Positions 1-6,795 of a stretch of DNA of 58,894 nt are shown in pieces (the stretch's first letter is position 1; each line of letters starts with the position of its first letter). The DNA is taken from positions 1 through 58,894 of the forward strand of contig CACXVS010000010.1 of the NCBI GenBank assembly GCA_902771155.1, in the 5' to 3' direction. The position numbers were made by a program, and so were the translations under genes. Under the pieces are notes generated by a model. It was not told where the DNA came from, made no database searches, and was given only the letters and a program-made list of their open reading frames with translations. This DNA is from an uncultured Prevotellaceae bacterium. Lineage in GTDB: Bacteria; Bacteroidota; Bacteroidia; Bacteroidales; Bacteroidaceae.

Positions 1-1
1 T

Positions 2-991
2 CAGGAGCGCCGTATCAACCAGGTTCTTGCTGCTCTGAAGGAGAATGGCATCAACTCTATCGAGGAGGCCAATGAGATTTGTGAAAAGGCAGGTATCGAT
101 CCATATCAGATGTGTGAGGACACACAGCTCATCTGCTTCGAGAATGCCAAGTGGGCATACGTTTGTGGTGCTGCCATCGCCATCAAGAAGGGCGTAAAGA
201 CAGCTGCCGAGGCTGCTGAGGCCATCGGTATCGGTCTGCAGAGCTTCTGTATCCCAGGTTCAGTAGCTGACGATCGTAAGGTGGGTATCGGTCACGGTAA
301 CCTCGCCGCTCGTCTGCTCCGTGAGGAGACTGAGTGCTTCGCTTTCCTGGCAGGTCACGAGAGCTTCGCTGCTGCCGAGGGTGCCATCAAGATTGCCGAG
401 ATGGCTAACAAGGTTCGTAAGAAGCCTCTCCGTGTCATCCTGAATGGTCTTGGTAAGGACGCTGCTCAGATTATCAGCCGTATCAACGGTTTCACATACG
501 TACAGACCAAGTTCGACTACTTCACTGGTGAGCTGAATGTGGTTAAGGAGGTTCCTTATGGCAACAACCCCAACCGTCTGAAGGTGAAGTGCTATGGTGC
601 TGACGATGTACGTGAGGGTGTAGCAATCCTGTGGAAGGAGAATGTTGATGTCTCCATCACTGGTAACTCTACCAACCCAACCCGTTTCCAGCACCCCGTA
701 GCTGGTACATACAAGAAGGAGCGCGTGCTCGCTGGCAAGCCTTACTTCTCTGTAGCTTCTGGTGGTGGTACAGGTCGTACACTGCACCCAGATAACATGG
801 CCGCAGGTCCTGCTTCTTACGGTATGACTGATACCTTGGGACGTATGCACTCTGACGCTCAGTTCGCAGGTTCTTCTTCAGTGCCTGCTCACGTTGAGAT
901 GATGGGCTTCCTCGGTATGGGTAACAACCCGATGGTGGGAGCTACCGTTTCTGTAGCTGTTGCTATTGACCTCGCTATCAATAAGAAGTAA
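2..991 (+). CDS. GGGtGRT family protein, 5' end cut by window
   Basis: The reading frame is open from the window edge to the TAA at 989-991, so the N-terminus is missing; about 329 residues are visible. The C-terminal half carries the glycine-rich signature SGGGTGRTLHPDN, which gives its name to the GGGtGRT protein family common in Bacteroidales and some Firmicutes. Residues such as GIGHGNLAARLL and FAGSSSVPAHVEMMGFLGMGNNP look well structured and the protein has no signal peptide or membrane segment, so it should be cytoplasmic. The biochemical function of the family is not known to me. It is followed after 4 bases by ndk on the same strand, so the two are probably co-transcribed. Codon use is that of a highly expressed gene (many CGT, GGT and AAG codons). 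Confidence 0.8.
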   Translation, partial: QERRINQVLAALKENGINSIEEANEICEKAGIDPYQMCEDTQLICFENAKWAYVCGAAIAIKKGVKTAAEAAEAIGIGLQSFCIPGSVADDRKVGIGHGNLAARLLREETECFAFLAGHESFAAAEGAIKIAEMANKVRKKPLRVILNGLGKDAAQIISRINGFTYVQTKFDYFTGELNVVKEVPYGNNPNRLKVKCYGADDVREGVAILWKENVDVSITGNSTNPTRFQHPVAGTYKKERVLAGKPYFSVASGGGTGRTLHPDNMAAGPASYGMTDTLGRMHSDAQFAGSSSVPAHVEMMGFLGMGNNPMVGATVSVAVAIDLAINKK

Positions 992-995
992 TCAC

Positions 996-1460
996 ATGGA
1001 GAAAACCCTTGTATTACTGAAGCCCAGCTGTGTACAAAGACAGTTGATTGGTGAGATTGTGAACCGTTTTGAGCGTCGTGGGCTCCGTGTGGCAGGCATG
1101 AAAATGATGCAGCTCTCTGACGAGATTCTGCGTGAGCACTATGCACACCTTGTGGATCGTCCCTTCTTCCCGTCATTGGCAGCATCCATGCAGGCATCGC
1201 CTGTAGTGGCCCTCGCTTTGGAGGGAGTTGATGCTGTGCAGGTTGTACGCACCATGACTGGATCGACCAACGGGCGTGAGGCAGCGCCAGGAACCATCCG
1301 CGGCGACTACTCAATGAGCAATCAGCAGAACATCGTACATGCTAGCGACTCTACGTCGAATGCCGAGATAGAGTTGAAGCGTTTCTTCCGTGACGACGAG
1401 ATTTTCGAATATGTCAGCGGTGCCTTTGGCTTCATCTACGGTAGTGGAGAGGCGAAGTAA
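996..1460 (+). CDS. ndk: Nucleoside diphosphate kinase
   Basis: Transfers the gamma phosphate of ATP to nucleoside diphosphates through a phosphohistidine intermediate. The 154-residue protein starts MEKTLVLLKPS and contains the catalytic-histidine segment NIVHASDS, the substrate-loop sequence GTIRGDY and the family N-terminal KP motif (KPS here instead of the usual KPD). Length is normal for bacterial Ndk with a short C-terminal extension. The ATG at 996 was preferred to an upstream in-frame start because the family begins with this lysine/threonine-rich strand and because the upstream extension would overlap the preceding gene. Only 4 bases separate it from the GGGtGRT gene. A strong terminator hairpin follows at 1482-1515. 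Confidence 0.95.
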   Translation: MEKTLVLLKPSCVQRQLIGEIVNRFERRGLRVAGMKMMQLSDEILREHYAHLVDRPFFPSLAASMQASPVVALALEGVDAVQVVRTMTGSTNGREAAPGTIRGDYSMSNQQNIVHASDSTSNAEIELKRFFRDDEIFEYVSGAFGFIYGSGEAK

Positions 1461-1481
1461 AAAGCAATTTACAAGCAAATG

Positions 1482-1515
1482 GCCCCATCTTACACTTGTA
1501 GGATGGGGCTTTTTT
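1482..1515 (+). terminator. Rho-independent terminator after ndk
   Basis: A 13-base-pair stem (1482-1494 with 1497-1509, one G:U pair) with a two-base loop is followed by six T residues at 1510-1515. It ends the GGGtGRT-ndk transcript and separates it from the convergent MATE gene. Confidence 0.85.
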
Positions 1516-1518
1516 GTC

Positions 1519-3276
1519 TTATACTTTAATTAAAACAATATTCAAACCATACATATATTTATAGGAGATATCCTCCACGAGATTGTTAATCAGGCGCAAG
1601 CCTAGATGCTCGCAGCCTTCCTTACCGATGTCTGGATCTGCCATCTTGCCCGCTGAAAGCGGGTTAAAAGGTTTTCCGCCGTCTTTCAGTGCCACACAGG
1701 TTCCTTCGTCATCGGAATAGATGTGAACGTCGAATGAATGATGGACGATATGCCCTTGAGAGTGCTGTGCAATGTTTGTAATGAGTTCCTCGCAACAGAG
1801 GTTCAGACAGAATAGATTATGTTTACTAAGTTTTGACTCCTGAAGGAAAGCGTCGATATTTTGCAGTACGGTATATACCTCATCAGACTTATAGTGCACA
1901 GAACTGTCGAACGTACGACCACCCTCCTTGTATGGAATCAGGGTAAGAGCTGAGACACGACAGCCTCGACGGCGGCTGTAAATAAAGGACAAGAGCAATT
2001 GCCCTAAGAGAAAAAGGAAGGCTGCCACAGGGAATCCCCACCATATAAGCGACGGGTCGTAAGTGGAAAAAAGCCATATACCGATAACAATTAATGTCAA
2101 CTGGCCTATCGCACAGATGACACTGGGCACTATCATTTCGAGCACCTGATAGACAGCCACTAGCACCAATGTAAAGGCAAAGGGGAGCATGACCAGGGAG
2201 TAAATACGTAACACGTGGTCGAGAACTGCGAGTTCCTGAGGGTTCTTGACTCCAAACAGCAGGCCAACAGCTCCAGGGATGTACATCAGGACAACTATCA
2301 CCAATACCAGTAGGCTGACAGTGATCAGTGCTCTTCGCGAAAGCAGATCGAAGCCTCTCAAGTCGTGTTCGCCAAGCATCACACCGCCAATGGCAAACAG
2401 TGACTCCATCACACCATTGATAAAGACCACTGACACCAAAAGCATCTGTAGGCAGACAGACCAGCAGAAGAGCCCGGGTTTGCCCAGTGCATTGAAAATG
2501 ATATTACTGATAAGGAGCACGGTGACAGCCATCAGGATGTTACTGATGGACACAGCCGCACCTTCCTTGATGTTCTCTACTAAAAGCCGAAAGCCCTTTC
2601 GTCCTGGCCACCTCAGAGTATAGGAGCAGGCAGGCAGGCGAAGGTAGAGCGTCAGTAATAGGATATTGACGGCGTACTGAGCCAACGAGCCCCATGCGGC
2701 ACCTTTCATACCCCAATCCAGAACCCCGACAGCCAGTACATCAACGATGGCATTGACCAGTACACCTGCAAAGACCGCCATCATCACCCTGCGCGGATGA
2801 CCGTCGGTAGCCACAAAGAGGCAGAGGGCGTAGGAAAGCATCTCAAGCCAGGCACCTAACACGTAAACACTCAGATATTCGGCAGGCAAGTCGCGAAGCG
2901 CCTCTTCGTCGGTGATAATATCCATGATGACAGGGATGCCCGCGTACATCAACAGGGAGAAGGCAACACCGATAGTCAGGATAGACCAAACGGCAGTGGA
3001 AAAGAATTCAGAAGCGCCTTCGAGGTTGTGACTTCCGATCTCGCGGGCTGCCAGGGCATTCGCTCCAAAAGCGATCAAAAGACCCAGACAACCGATGAAG
3101 GTGGTGACTGGCATCACCAGACTGAGAGCCGAAACGCCTCCCTTGCCAACGAATTGTGCCAAGATGATGGCATCAAAGGTACTGGCCAGTTGTCCGGCAG
3201 CAGCTGTCAGGATGGAGGCCAGAACAAAGCTTTTCAGGGCCTTCGAGATGAGATATGAATTGCGATCAGTCTTCAT
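1519..3276 (-). CDS. MATE-type transporter fused to a C-terminal HATPase (anti-sigma-like) domain
   Basis: 585 residues starting MKTDRNSYLISKALKSF. Residues about 1-435 form a polytopic MATE-like transporter: repeated hydrophobic segments and the N-terminal family pattern ASTFDAIILAQFVGKGGVSAL. From about residue 450 to the end the protein is soluble and looks like a GHKL ATPase of the RsbW/SpoIIAB anti-sigma type: N-box CCEELITNIAQHS (about 495-507), G1-type KDGGKPFNP (about 529) and a GLRLINNL box near the end. The ATG at 3276 is preferred because upstream in-frame sequence is inside the preceding gene and lacks a start context. It overlaps the stop of the DUF6056 gene by 11 bases, so the two are translationally coupled. 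Substrate is unknown; the ATPase could sense or gate transport or act as a kinase of a partner protein (inference). Confidence 0.8.
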   Translation of the reverse strand: MKTDRNSYLISKALKSFVLASILTAAAGQLASTFDAIILAQFVGKGGVSALSLVMPVTTFIGCLGLLIAFGANALAAREIGSHNLEGASEFFSTAVWSILTIGVAFSLLMYAGIPVIMDIITDEEALRDLPAEYLSVYVLGAWLEMLSYALCLFVATDGHPRRVMMAVFAGVLVNAIVDVLAVGVLDWGMKGAAWGSLAQYAVNILLLTLYLRLPACSYTLRWPGRKGFRLLVENIKEGAAVSISNILMAVTVLLISNIIFNALGKPGLFCWSVCLQMLLVSVVFINGVMESLFAIGGVMLGEHDLRGFDLLSRRALITVSLLVLVIVVLMYIPGAVGLLFGVKNPQELAVLDHVLRIYSLVMLPFAFTLVLVAVYQVLEMIVPSVICAIGQLTLIVIGIWLFSTYDPSLIWWGFPVAAFLFLLGQLLLSFIYSRRRGCRVSALTLIPYKEGGRTFDSSVHYKSDEVYTVLQNIDAFLQESKLSKHNLFCLNLCCEELITNIAQHSQGHIVHHSFDVHIYSDDEGTCVALKDGGKPFNPLSAGKMADPDIGKEGCEHLGLRLINNLVEDISYKYMYGLNIVLIKV

Positions 3277-4723
3277 TTCGTTTCTTCCAGTCGATTTCGC
3301 GGTCAATACGGATGGGGTGAAACCCGTAATAGCGGGCGTACATAAGAGAACGATTATCTGTGGTCTTCGACTCCAGATCAGCACCGTATATAATATGAAG
3401 ATCGGTGATTGAGCGAGGACCGAGATAGTTGTCAAGATTGTAAGGAATCTTGTAGTATGGCACCACCAGCGAGTCTGCATCCTGATGCTGCTTGACGTAG
3501 GACAGGCGCTCATTGAATTGTTGGTGGTAAGACGTTTCAACCACCAAACAGCCTATCAGTACGAAGAGGCTGTATGCCCCTAAAATACCGGCTAGGGTCA
3601 GTGTGATGGCCCTACGCCACGGGGTGGCCACAAGCGCCTGCTTGAGCCATGGGGCAATCTCCTTCAAGGCGGCAGCAGAACCTATGGTCAGGAACAAGGT
3701 GGAATGGAATCCCGTGCGAAGTTCAAATTCTGGCGCAAACATCATAGCGCAAAGCACCAGAAGTCCTCCAGCAGTAAATAGGGGGACAATGGGATTTGGT
3801 GAAAGGCTCTTCCGCTTGAAGAAACAGATGGCGATAGGGATAAACAGGAAACTCTCCCAAATAAGGATGGGCAGGAATCCGCCTGTAAAATTATCCCAGA
3901 ACATCCTTGCTGAGAACAAATCCTCAGCAGGCAAGACATATTCTGGCGCATATTCAAGCATAATGTCCTCGCGATGTAAAGAACCAGGACATAACATCAG
4001 CAGGCCACAACCTATCAGCAGGAAGCAAGAACCTACTACCATCCACCTCTCAAGCTGTTTCTGTCTCCAGGAGACAAATATCAGCCATGCTGTCAGCATC
4101 ACGGTAATCAGGCTGCCCGCCTCCTCTGACCATCCCGCCAGCAAGCCCAATGGCGCCATCAGGAGCACTGATGGATGTTTCCGAGTGACAAATGGCAGCA
4201 GAAACAGGCACTCCCAGAATCCTGACCATAAATAGACACATGCCCCTGTCATCCACAGCATGGTACTGATATAATCGATAATACCGAAGAGTATGCCGGC
4301 CATTACCCAAAAGAACACACCTTTATGTCGGGCAGGAGAAATCGTATTGCCTACAGAGATCCAGTAGAGAATCAGCATCAACAGTGTAAATACGATGGTG
4401 TTTGCAAAGTCGAACCAGATTTTTCCGAGCCATGCAAACAGCTGGATAAAAATCATGGAAGGCGTACGTCCGCCCCAAGTGAAATAATGCGACCACTGTG
4501 AGACGAGAATATCATAAAAGGAATGTATGCGCTCGCGTTGACCGATGTCATCCATCAAATTGCCAAGATCGTCACCGTTCCAGATGAAAGCGTAAGAGAA
4601 ATCATCACCCACCATCGGCAACAGTAGGTTGCGGATGAGAAATGGTACAACAAACAATAGCAACACCACCTGCCAAGGTGCATGTCTCCAACATCCTGTT
4701 AGAGTATTAAGGATTCGCTTCAT
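3266..4723 (-). CDS. DUF6056-like polytopic membrane protein (copy 1)
   Basis: 485 residues with about ten hydrophobic helices and no signal peptidase site. After the first helix comes an acidic loop, PMVGDDFSYAF, followed by SHYFTWGGR. An aspartate pair in the first external loop is the usual catalytic feature of GT-C membrane glycosyltransferases, so a lipid-linked sugar transferase role is a reasonable but unproven guess. It is a paralogue of the protein at 6796-8259: the two share the N-terminal loop (LPMV.DD...AF.W.G.D.GNL) and the C-terminal pattern LMYA.YYG. The start ATG at 4723 is chosen over an in-frame TTG further upstream. A TATCTTTG box lies 29 bases upstream on the minus strand. 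The MATE-ATPase gene follows with an 11-base overlap. Confidence 0.75.
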   Translation of the reverse strand: MKRILNTLTGCWRHAPWQVVLLLFVVPFLIRNLLLPMVGDDFSYAFIWNGDDLGNLMDDIGQRERIHSFYDILVSQWSHYFTWGGRTPSMIFIQLFAWLGKIWFDFANTIVFTLLMLILYWISVGNTISPARHKGVFFWVMAGILFGIIDYISTMLWMTGACVYLWSGFWECLFLLPFVTRKHPSVLLMAPLGLLAGWSEEAGSLITVMLTAWLIFVSWRQKQLERWMVVGSCFLLIGCGLLMLCPGSLHREDIMLEYAPEYVLPAEDLFSARMFWDNFTGGFLPILIWESFLFIPIAICFFKRKSLSPNPIVPLFTAGGLLVLCAMMFAPEFELRTGFHSTLFLTIGSAAALKEIAPWLKQALVATPWRRAITLTLAGILGAYSLFVLIGCLVVETSYHQQFNERLSYVKQHQDADSLVVPYYKIPYNLDNYLGPRSITDLHIIYGADLESKTTDNRSLMYARYYGFHPIRIDREIDWKKRNED

Positions 4724-4886
4724 GAAACATTTGTAGTTAATCAATTGTATGCAAAGATAAGCAAAAATACTTAAAAAGGGAAAAAAGAATCGTTTTTTTG
4801 CCTTTTTTTAAGCGGTATTTAGTACTTTTGCATATAAAACCAGCTATAGATGAATCTATATCCTTTAAATTCAACCCAAGAAGACA
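4688..4886. repeat. Direct repeat, left copy (start of DUF6056 gene, divergent promoters, remnant gene start)
   Basis: This stretch reappears, diverged, at 5307-5512. Shared landmarks in order are: the first codons of the DUF6056 gene on the minus strand, the AATCAATTGTATGCAAAG segment with the minus-strand promoter, an A-rich run, the TTTAGTACTTTTGCAT plus-strand promoter, and the first 12 codons of the condensation-domain gene. The copies differ at scattered bases, so the duplication is not recent. Confidence 0.8.
4752..4759 (-). promoter_or_regulatory. Promoter -7 box for DUF6056/MATE operon
   Basis: On the minus strand the sequence reads TATCTTTG, a match to the Bacteroidetes TAnnTTTG -7 box, 29 bases from the ATG at 4723. 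Confidence 0.7.
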
Positions 4887-4957
4887 TCAAAGATGAGAAA
4901 TTAAAGATTGGGGCTTGCATCACCTACGATTTTGTCGTCGATACATCTGCATCTTGA
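4850..4957 (+). pseudogene. 5' remnant of a second condensation-domain gene
   Basis: Starting with ATG at 4850 the frame reads MNLYPLNSTQED, which differs by one residue from the start of the intact gene at 5477 (MNIYPLNSTQED). It then diverges and stops at 4955-4957 after 35 codons. The promoter box TACTTTTG at 4823-4830 is preserved at the same distance as in the intact gene. It is what remains of a duplicate whose body has been deleted. A 35-residue peptide might still be made but nothing suggests function. Confidence 0.8.
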
Positions 4958-5006
4958 GAAAAATGAAAAAATCGGGGAAATTGTTGGTAATTTGAAATTA
5001 AATACT

Positions 5007-5014
5007 TATATTTG
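5007..5014 (+). promoter_or_regulatory. Promoter -7 box for small ORF
   Basis: TATATTTG matches TAnnTTTG. A TTG-rich segment about 20 bases upstream could serve as the -33 element. The ATG of the small ORF lies 30 bases downstream. Confidence 0.55.
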
Positions 5015-5044
5015 CCGCGATAAAACAATTTAATGATTAAAGAT

Positions 5045-5197
5045 ATGAAAAAGAATCCTTTTGAAATTAAGAAATCACCTTGTGAGATTATTGCAGCACA
5101 GGCTATTGCTTTGGATGATTATGTGAAATTGCAAGTTGACGGGAGAGGTGTTAGTTGTATGTCGGCAAAGGAACATGGACCCATTGTAGATAAGTAG
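5045..5197 (+). CDS. Small protein of 50 residues, unknown
   Basis: An ORF from ATG 5045 to TAG 5197, beginning MKKNPFEIKKSPCEIIAAQ and ending SAKEHGPIVDK. It has its own -7 box at 5007-5014 and lies inside the region of duplicated gene remnants, but is not part of the duplicated sequence on either side. The basic start and the absence of a signal peptide or helix-breaking pattern give no family. It has two cysteines and is soluble-looking. A modified peptide precursor, a truncated relic of a longer gene, or chance are all possible; I do not recognise it. Confidence 0.4.
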   Translation: MKKNPFEIKKSPCEIIAAQAIALDDYVKLQVDGRGVSCMSAKEHGPIVDK

Positions 5198-5223
5198 GTA
5201 AAGTCATGGATTGGATTCTTCAT

Positions 5224-5342
5224 TAGTGATTTTGATAAGGACGATATTTAAGCCATACATATATTTGTAGGAGTTATTCTCCAATGGATGTGAACATCGA
5301 ATATCTCCAATATTCCGCTAGAGTATTAAGGATTCGTGTCAT
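5224..5342 (-). pseudogene. Relics of a second MATE-ATPase / DUF6056 operon
   Basis: About 43 bases at 5240-5283 match the last codons of the MATE-ATPase gene (compare 1534-1577) at roughly six of every seven positions, including the shared CCATACATATATTT. After an internal deletion a short piece resembling 1717-1732 follows (GATGTGAAC.TCGAAT). 5305-5342 then matches the first codons of the DUF6056 gene (TAGAGTATTAAGGATTCG is identical to 4701-4718). So both ends of a former copy of the operon remain in the right order, with the middle deleted. Confidence 0.75.
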
Positions 5343-5512
5343 AAAACGTTTGTTATAACGTTTGTTAATAATCAATTGTATGCAAAGGTAAGTAAAAATA
5401 ATAAAAAAGGCAAAAAAGAGTCGTTTTTTCTTTATTTTTAGTCGTATTTAGTACTTTTGCATAAAAAAAGCTATAGATGAATATATATCCTTTAAATTCA
5501 ACCCAAGAAGAC
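5307..5512. repeat. Direct repeat, right copy
   Basis: Counterpart of 4688-4886. Here the leftward gene start is a relic and the rightward gene (5477) is intact, the reverse of the left copy. A minus-strand box TACCTTTG (5383-5390) survives although it now faces only relics. A 10-base direct repeat ACGTTTGTTA at 5346-5355 and 5358-5367 is an extra local duplication. Confidence 0.8.
5452..5459 (+). promoter_or_regulatory. Promoter -7 box for condensation-domain gene
   Basis: TACTTTTG matches TAnnTTTG and lies 17 bases before the ATG at 5477, predicting a 5' leader of only about ten bases. The same box is kept in the duplicated remnant at 4823-4830. Confidence 0.7.
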
Positions 5513-6754
5513 ATGCTGCGTGAGAGCAACATGGAGACGATGGAGAACGGATTTCAGGTGACGCCTTATTTTGAAATTCCCGCCGAACGCCTGAGTGCTG
5601 ACGATATGGCTGCTGCCTGTCAGAAATTCTTAGACACCAATCACTATGCCCATGTCCATCTGGTCAGACAAGAGGACGGGCAGTTTATGATTAGTGAAAG
5701 CAAGGATATGCCCAATAATGTTCATCGCTATAAGATGACACATAGTGAGTGGGAACAGCGCCAAAACGAGTTCGCACGTCCCTTCAAGCTGCTGGAGGAG
5801 CCTGGTGTCAGAGTGAACGTCATCGAGACTGAGCAGCAAACGATTACATGCTTCTCGTACTGTCATATTTTCTTCGACGGCATCTCTATGAAACTGTTTG
5901 TTTCTGGCATCAGTAATATCCTTAACGGCATCCCCATAGAGGATCAGGATGACATTGCTGCCGTATGGAACAGAGAAGAGATTGGCTCTTATGAGAGCGA
6001 AGCCTATCAGCGGGCCAAACAAGTGGTGTGTGAGAAGTTCAAAGGACACAAATACACGGACATCTGTCGTCAGACGGATAACCCTTGGGGGCAGACGCTC
6101 TATGCCTGCTATCTGCTGGACTATGACCGTATGAAGCACATCCGCCTGAATTCCGGTGCCATGTCAGAAGAGCAACAGCATACGATGATGACTACCATCT
6201 GCGTGGCTGCCTATGCTATGGCTTTAGGACAGATGGCAGGAACAACGGATGTTGTCTTCATGACGACCAATCACGGACGTTTAGACAAACGCCTGCGAGG
6301 CAACGTGATGGGCTGTTTCCTAAAGAGCCTGTCGTTGCGCATCGACGTGAATCCCGAGCAGAGCGTGGCAGAACTGATAAGTCAGACGCGCACCACTCTC
6401 TTCGGCACGATGCGCACCCTCATCTACCCTTGGCTCCATCAGATGAGAGACCTTCAGGTTCCTCCCGAAGAGCAGGTAGGCACAGAGATGAACGTCAGTG
6501 GCACCGGTATCTATGAGTATGTTGACATTCACGGCATCGACTACCCCTGTGCTCATATTGAGATGCCAGAGAGCGAGGCGCATCTTTTCCTGGTGGTGCA
6601 GATACGTGAAGAGGGACTGACCTTCAATGTTGAGGGCAGCGAAGCCCTCTATACACAGGAACAGCTTGACACGACGGCCCGTCTTTCAGGGGAATACACG
6701 TTACAGCTGATAGGTGACCAAAGTAAGAAGCTGAAGGATATTCATATAGAATAA
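5477..6754 (+). CDS. Stand-alone condensation-domain (acyltransferase-like) protein
   Basis: 425 residues resembling the condensation domain of non-ribosomal peptide synthetases and related chloramphenicol-acetyltransferase-fold enzymes. The opening YPLNSTQEDML is the C1-type start, and CHIFFDGIS (C129-H130 ... D134-G135) corresponds to the HHxxxDG active-site motif with the catalytic second His and the Asp-Gly kept and the first His replaced by Cys. TTNHGRLDKRLRGNVMGCF resembles the later NR/GNxxG structural motif. No adenylation or carrier domain is attached, and none is visible nearby, so it probably joins an acyl or aminoacyl group from a carrier encoded elsewhere to a small acceptor (inference). 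Neighbours are transporter and membrane genes, suggesting an exported or membrane product. It ends inside a terminator hairpin. Confidence 0.8.
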   Translation: MNIYPLNSTQEDMLRESNMETMENGFQVTPYFEIPAERLSADDMAAACQKFLDTNHYAHVHLVRQEDGQFMISESKDMPNNVHRYKMTHSEWEQRQNEFARPFKLLEEPGVRVNVIETEQQTITCFSYCHIFFDGISMKLFVSGISNILNGIPIEDQDDIAAVWNREEIGSYESEAYQRAKQVVCEKFKGHKYTDICRQTDNPWGQTLYACYLLDYDRMKHIRLNSGAMSEEQQHTMMTTICVAAYAMALGQMAGTTDVVFMTTNHGRLDKRLRGNVMGCFLKSLSLRIDVNPEQSVAELISQTRTTLFGTMRTLIYPWLHQMRDLQVPPEEQVGTEMNVSGTGIYEYVDIHGIDYPCAHIEMPESEAHLFLVVQIREEGLTFNVEGSEALYTQEQLDTTARLSGEYTLQLIGDQSKKLKDIHIE

Positions 6755-6777
6755 GGTGCCCAACTGAGCACCTTATT
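6750..6777. terminator. Bidirectional terminator between convergent genes
   Basis: A 10-base-pair perfect stem (6750-6759 with 6768-6777) with an eight-base loop spans the stop codon of the condensation gene and sits 18 bases from the stop of the convergent DUF6056 gene. A-rich and T-rich arms make it usable from both sides. Confidence 0.65.
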
Positions 6778-6795
6778 GTTCTATATGAATACACC

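Noticed and set aside
889..1314. Long antisense ORF across the GGGtGRT/ndk junction
   Set aside because: It is a shadow of the two plus-strand genes; its product has no recognisable family and no promoter or start context.
1519..3540. MATE-ATPase read as a 673-residue protein
   Set aside because: The first 88 codons lie inside the DUF6056 gene in another frame and do not look like protein; the ATG at 3276 gives the normal MATE N-terminus.
4888..5044. A possible gene after the condensation-gene remnant
   Set aside because: The frame closes at 4957 and nothing longer than about 35 codons is open; only the ORF at 5045 has a promoter-like sequence.
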